A DNA stretch of 64,000 nt, from NCBI GenBank assembly GCA_033065855.1, contig JAVXUO010003193.1, positions 141,633 through 205,632 of the forward strand. The letters run 5' to 3'. Source of the stretch: Escallonia rubra. Lineage: Eukaryota > Streptophyta > Magnoliopsida > Escalloniales > Escalloniaceae. The position numbers were made by a program, and so were the translations under genes. Of this stretch, positions 1 to 9,599 are shown one piece after another (position 1 is the first letter of the stretch; each line of letters opens with the position of its first letter). The notes beneath the pieces were generated by a model that was given only the letters and a program-made list of their open reading frames with translations, ran no database searches and was not told where the DNA came from.

Positions 1-2360
1 CAGTTAGAATTTTAGAACGTTTAAATTTTTGTTCAATTATATAAGGCTTTGTAATATGGAAATTAACTTATCAAGAATTAAGAACCCATGTAAGATATTA
101 TTCTCAATTGTGGCATCATTTTTTTTTCTCTTCTAAAGCTAGTATGTTATTTTCGTTTTTGATATATAATTCATATCAAAGAGTGGTTTTAAGAATACAA
201 TAGTTAAAATTAAGTCATAATATGTTAGTTCATGAATCAGTTAGAGTTTTAAAACGTTTAGAGTTAGTTTTTCAATTTTATAAGGCTTAGTAATATGGAA
301 ATTAATTTATCAAGAAATAAGAACCCCTCCAAGATAATATTCTCAATTGTAGCATCATTTTTTTTCTCTTCTAAATCTAGTATGTTATTTTCAATTTTAA
401 GATATCTAAATTTTTATATTCATATTAAAGAGTGATTGTGGGCCCTAGTCAGGGGGGAACGTACGCTGATCGCAACATACTTATGTTACGATGAACTGTG
501 ACAGTTGTTAATGAGCCTACTTGATGTCATACTTCGTTTCTGAGAATCTTGGATGAATTGCTTTCATAAAGTAGATATATGTATAGTATCTCTTGTGAAA
601 ATATTTACCAGTTTTAAATTGAAGAAAACCATGCCATGTTTCATGTTTTTATGAATCCCAAAATCTATTTTAGGGATATGGTTTGTGTACTTACTGGCCC
701 CAAGCTCACCCCTTTTTATAAATGTTTTCAGGTGATCAACTAGATGAACATGAGTATTACGAGGGAAATGAGAATGAAGCCGCGGGAGATGCTCGTTAGG
801 AAGCTGAATTAAGCTCCTTGAGAAATTATAATATTGCTGGTTTATTTCTAGAATTGTCTGTAGCTTAACTCCATGAGGTTTCCTTTAAATAAATTATATC
901 AGTCATTATGGAAGAATTTAGTAGAGATAATTTTGGGGAGATCTATAAGGACCTCTTTAGAAGTCATATTATGGTATTAGTTAATGCATGATATTAGAAT
1001 TGTTGATAGGTTTAAATAAGGCCGGGCAGAGCCCTTGATTTGAGTCCATTGGGTCTGCGGCCGGTCACGTGCCTAGCTGCACGTGGGTTCGGGTCGTGAC
1101 ATGTAGCTTCATTTGTTTTTTCCTCTTCTAAACCTAGTATGTTATTTTCGTTTTTAAGATATATGAATTTTAATATTCACGGTAGAAAGTGGGTTTAAGG
1201 ATACAATAGTCAAAATTAAGTCCTAATAAGTTAGTTCATGAATCAATTAGAGTTTTAGAATGTTTAGAATTTGTTTTTCAATTATATAGGGCTTAGTAAT
1301 ATGAAAATTAACTTATCAAGAAATAAGAATCCCATCTAAGATAATATTCTCATAGTAGCATCTTTTTTTTTTTTTCTTGTAAATCTAGTATGCAATTTTC
1401 GTTTTTAAGATATATGAATTTTTATATTCATAGTAGAGAGTAGTTTTAAGGATACAATAGTCAAAATTAAGTCCTAATATGTTATTTCATGAATTAGTTA
1501 GAGTTATAAACGTTATTTCATGAATTAGTTAGAGTTATAAAACGTTTAGAGTTAATTTGTCAATTATATAAGACTTAGTAATATGAAAATTAACTTATCA
1601 AGAAATAAGAACCCCATCCAAGATAATATTCTCAAGTCTAGTATCATTTTTTTTTTTCTTCTAAATTTAGTTTGATATTTTCGTTTTTAAGATATATAAA
1701 TTTTTATATTCGTATTAGATAGCGGTTTTAAGGATAATATAGTCAAAACTAAGTCCTAATAAGTTAGTTCATCAATCAGTTATAGTTTTAGAACTTTTAG
1801 AATTTGTTTTTCAATTATACAAGGCTTAATAATATGAAAATTAACTTATCAAGAAATAAGAACCCCATCCAAGATAATATTCTCAATTGTGGCATCATTT
1901 TTTTCATTGTTATTTTCGTTTTTAAGATTGAATTTTTATAATTATAATAGAAAGTGTTGTTAAGGATACAATAGTCAAAATTAAGTCCTAATAAGTTAGT
2001 TCATCAATCAATTGGAGTTTTAGAATATGTAAAATTTGTTTTTCAATTATATTAAGCTTAGTGATATGAAAATTAATTTATCAAGAAATAAAACTCCATC
2101 CAAGATAATATTCTCAATTGTAGCATCATTTTTTTTCTCTTCTAAATCTAGTATGTTATTTTCGTTTTTAAGATATATGAACTTTTATATTCATATTAAA
2201 AAGTGATTTTAAAGATATAATAGTCAAAATTAAGTCCTAATAAGTTAGTTCATGAATCAGTTATAATTTTAGAACGTTTTGTCTTTCAATTATATAAGGC
2301 TTAGTAATATGAAAATTAACTTATCAAGAAATAAGAACCCAATCGAAGATAATATTTTAA
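1..2360. repeat. Degenerate tandem array of a ~240-bp AT-rich repeat
   Basis: At least seven diverged units can be aligned on the landmark CTTATCAAGAA (or TTTATCAAGAA), at about 67, 306, 1312, 1594, 1845, 2077 and 2320, so the period is roughly 230-280 bp. Each unit also carries AATAGTCAAAATTAAGTCC, TTAGTTCATGAATCAGTTAG, a T-rich run followed by TCTTCTAAATCTAG, and TATGTTATTTTCG. The array is interrupted between about 434 and 1101 by unrelated LTR-like sequence. It probably continues past the left edge of the window. Related units, in both orientations, flank the transposase-like gene near 21-23 kb, so these may be subterminal repeats of a CACTA-like element rather than a classical satellite. 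No coding potential is seen. Confidence 0.8.
434..1101 (+). mobile_element. 3' end fragment of a Gypsy-type LTR
   Basis: This block interrupts the ~240-bp repeat array and is unlike it in base composition. It ends in GGGTTCGGGTCGTGACA, a TGACA-type end also seen on the solo LTR at 60.5-62.9 kb. It has a splice-acceptor-like TTTTCAGGTGATC at about 727, and the solo LTR has TTTTCTAGGTTCGAG in the equivalent place. The right boundary is sharp, because repeat-array sequence resumes at 1102. The left boundary is approximate, and no target duplication was found, so this is a truncated piece rather than a clean solo LTR. Confidence 0.45.
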
Positions 2361-2637
2361 ACATTTAATGACACTTATAATAGTTATAATTCTATTTCAC
2401 GTTGAAAACATAACTCAGACCCTTATTATATATTATAACTTATTATATTTTATATAGATACAAGCCTAACTCAAAGTACAGTTATTTTTTCACTTACTTA
2501 TTACAAATTTGAAACTACCGACTTTTTTGTATAAAAAAATAAACTTTTAGACATTCAGGTAAGATTTTGGAGTATTTTTAAAGTACTAAAGTGTATTTAA
2601 TCCAAAAAACAACAAAAGACGCGGATGAAGTCAAGGA

Positions 2638-2676
<39 letters not shown>
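2638..2676. repeat. (GA)n microsatellite
   Basis: A GA dinucleotide run of about 37 bp, with one or two interruptions. Confidence 0.9.
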
Positions 2677-2680
<4 letters not shown>

Positions 2681-2724
2681 TACGGACCACAGGTGGGCGA
2701 AGATATTTGGGCAAAGCATCATAG

Positions 2725-2955
2725 CCCTGTACTGATGGCACCGTTGCCGTAGAGGGTGCCGATGTTGAAAGCGGCGTGCACATGCAAGTACATGAACTTG
2801 AGGAGGAGCCCCGGTTGATCAGCAACGAAGAAGCATTTATTGAAACTCCAGCACTAGAAGCAGTCCAAGACCTTGAGAGTGAGGAAACAATGCTAAATTT
2901 CATGCAAGCCATATACCAAACACAGGTTTGGCAGAGTTTGGGGAACCTTAACTAG
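2725..2955 (+). other. Orphan 76-codon open frame, possible exon fragment
   Basis: A frame opens after the in-frame TAG at 2722 and runs 76 codons to TAG at 2953. The translation is acidic and gene-like in composition (it contains VHELEEEPRLISNEEAF and LESEETMLNFMQAIYQ) and is not low complexity. It has no upstream ATG in frame, and the CATAG at 2720-2724 could serve as a splice acceptor. I do not recognise the family. No second exon was found on either side, and the 3' flank contains a short imperfect repeat of GGAACCTnAnTAGAAGATG at about 2942 and 2992. It could be a captured or decayed gene fragment. Confidence 0.22.
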
Positions 2956-3655
2956 AAGATGGCTCGCGAGAAATAAAAAGGAAGATATCGGGAACCTCAA
3001 TTAGAAGATGCTAGATGCAGATCTCCTGCCTTTGAATAATGCAAAACCCTAGTGTATATATGCAGATCTCAATATTTTGGGAGATATGTACTTCTTGAGG
3101 GCATTGCTTTTGAAGCCTCGAATAATTGAATCTGTAAGCTGGGTCTTCAGTTTCACTGTACTTTTTTGGAAAGGATATTAGATGTTTCCTTGCGAACCTT
3201 AATCAAAATTACGTCTTGGATTCCGCTTTAACTCCCAGTCAACTCCGCTTATGCCTGTCGATCAAATTGATAATTTTATAGTTTTTGTTCATTTCCAATC
3301 TTTGACACTATTGTTGTGTATTGCCACCGTGGAAGGTATACCTGAGCCTTTTTCCTTGATATTAACCTGAGATCGGTTAGATGAGTTTTTTGAGTCTTCG
3401 GTATAATTTTCGTTTTGATTACTCTCTCATGTTATTTTTGTTATTCTTGAATGTAGGTGTATTCGAATAAAAAGTTGAAGAGTGACGACAGCAAGGGATT
3501 GAGTTCAATAGTCCCTCATGTGAATTAATTTGCTTCTGACGACCTAACCAACGAAAACATGAAAAAACTAACTTTTATGTCTGGTTGAGATCTTGTGGAG
3601 ATTATAGGGTATTTGGTGTTTGTATTAGTTAAATAAGTATGTGTTGTAGATAGCC

Positions 3656-3841
3656 TTAAAAAATGGAATTACAATTTCGCAGTAACAATTTTACCGCAGT
3701 TGTTAGTTCCATGTGCCCCACCGAGTTTGAGTACTGGATATGAGATGTTTTTGTTGACAGTAGATGAGGTCTGTTGCTCGTGGAGACCACAAGGATATCA
3801 TCAATGAATGGCTTAAAAAGTGTTTGGCTTGATGGGATCAT
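3656..3841 (-). pseudogene. Possible reverse-transcriptase scrap (FIDDILV)
   Basis: The minus-strand translation contains LFKPFIDDILVVSTSNRPHL at about 3817-3760. An (F/Y)xDD box followed by ILV and a serine resembles the catalytic motif of Ty3/Gypsy-class reverse transcriptases. Only about 25 residues look RT-like, and no neighbouring RT, RNase H or integrase motifs could be followed. The match may therefore be chance or a very old remnant. A retroelement or a plant pararetrovirus-derived remnant are both possible. Confidence 0.25.
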
Positions 3842-3865
3842 TTCAGTGCATTAATCACCACAGAG

Positions 3866-3963
3866 TCGTATATGTTGTCGGGGTTGTCGTCATTACCATG
3901 TGCAGTCACCAGAGAGTACACTTGTTCGTATATGTTGACGGGGTTGTCGCCATTACCATGTGC
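3866..3963 (+). repeat. 60-bp tandem duplication
   Basis: The motif TCGTATATGTTGnCGGGGTT, continuing through TGTCGnCATTACCATGTGC, occurs at 3866 and again exactly 60 bp later at 3926, with two mismatches. It is followed by a second small duplication, GCCCAAGCGACACnGAT, at about 3963 and 3985. Confidence 0.8.
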
Positions 3964-4338
3964 CCAAGCGACACAGATGTGGTGCCCAAGCGACACGGAT
4001 CTCAAGAAGGAGGGAAATTTTGGTGGCAGAGACGTTAAAATTGTAGTGCTTACGCATGTTTTAGGTTTTAGAGATCTAAAATTTTGGCTTAGCAGTGGAC
4101 AACAATGAAGGTGCTTGGTGTAGAAACCGTATTGCAGATGTCCAAAGAAGAATTCACACTTTAATTGGAGCATACTTGTCACCGTATAGCTGTCATATTC
4201 CCTAATTGAATGTTGTTCGTATTTGATAAGGACATATCAACGTGTGCTTGGTTATAACAAACTAGCTCAGTAGCCCGGGTCGATTTACAAAAATACAATA
4301 TAACATAAAATTTCAAAAAATATATCACTGCGTGCCAC

Positions 4339-5537
4339 TAGGACTGTATACGAACCGAGTACGAGCCGAACATGGGTCTGTTTGAACTCGGTTCGTTTAA
4401 GTTTTGGCATGTTTGAGCTCGGCTCGAGTTCGTCAAGATCCAAAACATCAATGTTCAAACTCGGCTCGAATTCGTGACGGTGAAACTCGAGCTCCTCTTG
4501 TTCAACTCATTTAATAATACGAGCCGAACTCGAGTTCGGAAACTCGGCTCGCTTTCGTGTTCAACCTCAATCAAATCCCTAAATTTACTCAAAATCCTCA
4601 AATCGTTCAAGCAATCAAGCTATAATATCCAATAATAGATCAAAAACAAGAACCTGTTAAGGAAACAGAATTAATTCTTATATAGGATATACAATGAGGG
4701 ATGCAAAATAAAAACACTGTAAAAAGAAATCTCGATTGACCGGCAATGAAGACATATACAACGGGTTGATGCATGCCCTTTGCGAATTAACTCCCTCTTC
4801 AAGCCCCTAGCTTTGCAGCTTTGCAGTTCGGAAACATGGCTTTGTAGCTTGAATCAGGCGACGCAGGTTGAATCCAGCGACGTAGGCTGAATCTGGTGAC
4901 GGGGAGATGACCACGATGACGACAGGTAAGGTGATGACCGTCTGTGAAGAGAGAGCAGGGGGGCTGTGTGCGATCTCTGCATGTGAGAGATCAAGATGGG
5001 GGTGTTGTGCGATCTGTGTGTGAGAGTGAGAGAGAAGGTATTTGACTTTTCGAGTATCTGAGAAAAAGAGGCAGTGTGGGCGGTGGTCTGGCCGACGGTG
5101 TGCCTGTGTGATGACCGATGACTACCTGTATACTGATGACTGATGAGAGAGGGGGCATGGGTGTGAACTGTTGAGTGTCTCTCTGATGAGATAAGGAATA
5201 CCCACATCTGGTGATATATAGAGAGAGGAAGCAATTGGACCACAGGCTTCCACGTCCCAAAACACTTCCCAATACATGGATATTTTGTGTAGGTCTTAAT
5301 ATATTGTAAAGAGTAAATGAACCGATGTTCCTTTATAAGACTCGGCTCGTATTACGAGCACTTTGTTGACGAACATAAATAAATAAACATCATTATGTTC
5401 AAACTCGGCTCGTTTAATAAACGAGTTCTAAAATTGTGTTCGTGTTCGGTTCACCTATTACATGAATGAATATGAACAAGTTTTAAAGAGAGTGAACATC
5501 GAACTGTTCGTGAACAACTCAGTTCATTTACACCCTA
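4339..5537. mobile_element. Non-autonomous hAT-like element (copy 1)
   Basis: Flanked by near-perfect 8-bp target duplications, CGTGCCAC (4331-4338) and CGTACCAC (5538-5545), 7 of 8 matching. It begins TAGGACTGTATACGAACCGA and ends GTTCATTTACACCCTA, giving short imperfect terminal inverted repeats. The ends are rich in ACTCGGCTCG/CGAGCCGAG repeats, in direct and inverted order, and the centre has a GA-rich, low-complexity core. A second family member lies at 44858-46281 with the same ends and core. The length (1,199 bp) and the lack of any transposase frame mark it as non-autonomous. The hAT assignment rests on the 8-bp duplication and end structure. Confidence 0.7.
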
Positions 5538-5545
5538 CGTACCAC

Positions 5546-6817
5546 ATATATTGTGACATAAAAAGACAAAAATATATTATTTGGCTACAAAGAATAACCT
5601 TTGTACCTAAATTAATTACGACTAACTTAAGTAAAATGTCAACAAATGAATTCACCTGCATTACTTCGAACTTTCGATTATGAAACAACATTATTTATTT
5701 GATTAGGATGCATGCAATTATTATGAGATATTTGCATATACATTTGTGTTTACATGTATTTTCTTTATATTGTAAGTTGAAAGACAAAGAATAGATGACG
5801 ATATAGTGGAGCTGCTAGTTACTTGTCTTCTTTAAGTTTTTGTTATAAGTTGTCAAGTAGTATTTCAAATGAATATTGGCCTAGTACCTAGAGTAATAGA
5901 AAGTACCATATAGAGTTAAATAACGAATATGATTGTCGATGTAATTAACAATAGTGATGATATCACGTATCCCTTTTGAATTGTAAATGTTATATATGAA
6001 TTTAATTTCATAACTTCAGGTGGGTTTTTAGGTGTTGCATATGTTCTTGAGGTTATTATAACAATTAAATAGATATTTAAAAGGAATAAAGTTGCATTTT
6101 AAGTTTAACTGGACTTATGTATGCACCTTATCACTTTCAAATAAATTATCACTTATTGCAAAAAATTAATTTTAACAGAACGACCACTTAGAATCTAATA
6201 TTTTTATATAGATGCTTTTATTTAATACTTGTAAGATGCTAGTAATGAGAAAATTCAAGTTGATAAAGATGAATTGTTCTTATTTTGATGTGCTGAAATT
6301 ATTTTTCACATCTTCCATGACTATTATTTGTCGCCAAGTTATAATTATGCAAAAAGAGGGAACAAGGAGAGAGAAATGAGCATTTTACATAATGAGATTT
6401 TCGGCTACAGGTTAGAGCAAAGAAAAAGGGAAAGAGTAAAAGAGGAAGAGAAGGATGGGCTGTGCTCGAGAGAAAAGGAGAGAGAGAGAGAGAGATAGAG
6501 AGAGATATAAGGTTGACGTCGCCGGAATCTGCGGAGAAGTCTCAGTTCCGATAAGCTTTTACTTTGTTTCAATTACCGTAGTTTTTTTTTTCTTTTTGGC
6601 GTTTAGAAAATATGTGAGTGTGCTGTAGGGGCGTGCCCACCTGTGTGAGTTTTATGTGTTTTGTGAGTAATATATATGTGGGTTTGAGACTACCGTGAAT
6701 GTGGGAGAAAGGGATAAGGCTGTGAGCAGCCATGGTTGCCGAGACGGTTTACTACGGTGCAATCATGGTCCGAAGGAGGAGCTGTTTCAGTCATGTCATG
6801 GTGCAACATGTGTGTAT
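5546..6817. other. AT-rich sequence without a recognisable gene
   Basis: No convincing open frame, RNA gene or element boundary is seen. The right part (6340-6520) becomes purine-rich with a (GA)n run at 6477-6505. It could belong to the Gypsy-type LTR-like sequence that follows, but I could not place a left boundary. Confidence 0.5.
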
Positions 6818-8119
6818 GTTTAATATCCCGAACTTCGGAAGCGGGTTAAAATAATCATCGGTACTCCGAAATATAGACGGCCATTAATTTTGAGCAATGT
6901 TCGCGTATTAGTAGTGCATAGGAGCTGAAAAAGATTTCGAGGCAAAAATGTAATTTTTGAAATCTTGGGGACAATTTTGTAATTTTGCAATTGTGACTAA
7001 GCTAGAAAAAAAAAGTTAATATGGGAGGACAAGGTTCTCGGGTGAAAGAAAGAAAGAAAAGAAAAAAGAAGAAGAAGAAAGAAAGATAGATCAATAGCAG
7101 AAAGAAAGAAACAGAGAAAAAGAAACGGGAAGAAGCATAACATCGTGGGAGAGGAAACCCGGGGGAAGAGAAGAAAACAAGAAGAAATTCTAGAAGTAAT
7201 TTATGCACCTTCTTTGTGTGTTAACCCAGTGTGCTTTCAGTGTGTATACATGCATGTATAGCTATTCGGTTGTCGTGGGTGAGTTGTGCGTGAGGGATGG
7301 GTGTGCGTTTCAGTGAGTGTGTTTGCGTAAGAAGAAAGAGAGCATGGGCAAAGGCAGACCTACGTCGTAACGGCGGGGGGGGGGAGGGGGGCTGAGGCAC
7401 CCCCTGACTTTAGAAAAAAAAATCGGCAATTGCACCTCACCTCTTAGTTCTCTCTCCCCAAGACCCCGTCCCAAACTCTCACCTCTATCTCACTGTCTCT
7501 CTCTACGTGAGTCACTCAGATCGACGACGGTCAGACCAGACGGCCGTGACCCACTACCCAGTGACTCCGAGAGTCGTGACTCGTCAGTCTTGAGCGGTGA
7601 GCCCGTGATGCCGGTGATGGTCACTCGTTAGATCTAGATTGGAGACGATCTCACCGACCACTGACAGGTCCAAGACATCGACAATGGCAATGGCAAACGG
7701 GCGACGGATTCGCGAACGGAGGAACATTCAGATCTGGAAACATTTCTCATTTTCTCGAGTTGTTCGGCTGACGGGCGACAGTTATGTCGGCAATGCCGCG
7801 ATGGGAAAGACTGAGAACTCTGCCAGCGGCGTTTGGAAGTTCCAACCTCTTCTATGCTTTGCCAGGCAGGCACCGACGACGACGCTGCGACGATGAGGCT
7901 CAACAGTAAACAACAGTCAACAATCGACATCAGCCTTAATTTCTTGAATTTAAGGTAAGCTTGGCTAATTTCATGCAATTTGATTTAGTTTAATTCTAGA
8001 AATTCGTATTTACATTTTAGTTTAATTTCAGTAATTGATTCTATAGAAACATGTTTGGTTAATTTGTTTTGCTAATTCTCAATTGGTGATTATTTAGCTT
8101 TGTTATAAGAGTTTGCATT

Positions 8120-9540
8120 TGTTAGCCCTATGGTTGGATAACCTAGGCTTACATGTTGTTTTGATGATAACTACGCATTGATTATGTTTTAATGTATGCT
8201 TTGAGTGGATTCTTAGTAGATATACACATGCACAATCATGAAGACACATTTGAGAAGTTGGATAGATGGATTGAATCCAAAGAAGCTTAAAGCTATAGTG
8301 GACATGCTATAGAAGCTTCATCAAGTCCAATGTCGAAGAGCAACAAAGAATGCATCGGCTAAGTTACTATCGATTATAATTGATCTTTCATAGTATGTAC
8401 CTAGTCTTGGTTTGATGCTTAGATTGATGACTATGACCTAAAAAGACCTTAGGACACCTTGTGCATTGCATGTGAGTTCATAACCTTTCACACGAGTGTG
8501 GTTCTTGAAAATGAGTGCACTTTGGAGCTCACTCAGATTTTCTCAAAACTGTTTTTGGTGCTAATCTTTTCATATCTTGATAAAACTTTTCATTAGCTTT
8601 TCAACGCAAAAAACGGCACCTCAATCCGAATTTTCTAGAGAAAGTTATGCCAAAAATAGGAAATGGGGTTCCGTGAGGCAGCCGATAGGCAGTAGGGTAA
8701 TGCAGTCGACTGCACTGCATTGGTCAAAATACTGTTCCAACGGCTATTTTCGAGGACAAAACTCCAACGGCTATCTTAGAGGGATTACAGTCGACTGCAT
8801 TGGTTACAGTCGACTGCAATGGCAGTTTTGGTCATATTTTGCCTAACGGCTATATTTGATCTCTTCTCTATATAAATGTTTTGGGACTTCATTATACATC
8901 ATGGAAACCACATTCTAAGCCTTCATTCATTAGAGAAACATCAAGGCTCATAGATTAAACTTTTCTCTCTTCATCTTCATGATTTTACATCATTAAAGAG
9001 AGCATCTTTGTGAGCAATTCTTTGATTGAGAGTGAGCATCCTTCAAGTCATCAATTCTCTCATCTCTCTATTGCACTAGAGCTTCATTTGTACTCATTTC
9101 CTTTCAAGAGGGTTTCTTTGTACACATTTGATCTTTGTAAAAGGATTGTGATCAAGGCTTGGGTTTGTCAAGTCTTGGGTGAGCTTTGTGGATTCAAGGC
9201 TTGTGCTTGGTGTGGGGATATCACCAAGTGTTGTAAGGGTTTTGATCTTGACCCGGAAGAAGATTGTTGCTAGTGGATTCTAGTGCTCTTGCAAGGGACT
9301 TCCTTGAAGAGGTGGATGTAGGCTTGAGGGTATATCAAGCCGAACCATTTAAATCTCCTTGTCAAGTATCTCTAACTCAATCTCTTTACTTATTGCTCTT
9401 TAATTGTTTGAGATTGTTTAGTTAGCATCTTCATAGTATTACTTGGTTTGTTTGAGATTTATGATTGTGCTTAGTTTAAATTCCCCATTATATTTCAAAA
9501 ACCCTATTCACCCCCCTCTAGGGTTATTTTATTGGTTTCA
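8120..9540 (+). repeat. 5' LTR of the gag-only Copia element
   Basis: 1,421 bp, starting TGTTAGCCCTATGG and ending ATTGGTTTCA. Relative to the 3' LTR it lacks 15 bp in the CAGTCGACTG palindrome cluster, and it carries about 11 substitutions in its first 170 bp but only about three in the remaining ~1,250 bp. TATATAAAT at 8869-8877 is the likely TATA box. Small frames inside the LTR (for example an 87-codon one at 9010-9273, also open in the 3' LTR) reflect LTR identity and are not called as genes. Confidence 0.93.
8736..8877 (+). promoter_or_regulatory. U3 promoter module: three MSA-type motifs and TATA box (5' LTR)
   Basis: Three exact matches to the plant M-phase-specific activator consensus YCYAACGGYYA lie at 8736-8746 (TCCAACGGCTA), 8763-8773 (TCCAACGGCTA) and 8842-8852 (CCTAACGGCTA). 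TATATAAAT follows at 8869-8877. Palindromes CAGTCGACTG at 8703-8712, 8788-8797 and 8807-8816 are interleaved. MSA elements are known binding sites of three-repeat MYB factors in G2/M genes. That they act in this LTR is my inference. Confidence 0.6.
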
Positions 9541-9542
9541 AG

Positions 9543-9555
9543 TGGTATCAGAGCC
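9543..9555 (+). other. Primer-binding site (initiator tRNA-Met)
   Basis: TGGTATCAGAGCC lies two bases after the end of the 5' LTR. It is the usual plant Copia minus-strand priming site, complementary to the 3' end of initiator methionine tRNA. Confidence 0.93.
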
Positions 9556-9599
9556 TCGGCTCTTGTTATATTGGGTAACGCCAAGAGAGTTAATCGATC

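Noticed and set aside
8577..9273. 89- and 87-codon frames inside the 5' LTR, with counterparts at 12893-13604
   Set aside because: They are equal in both LTRs only because the LTRs are nearly identical. They cross the TATA and palindrome region and have no recognisable domain.
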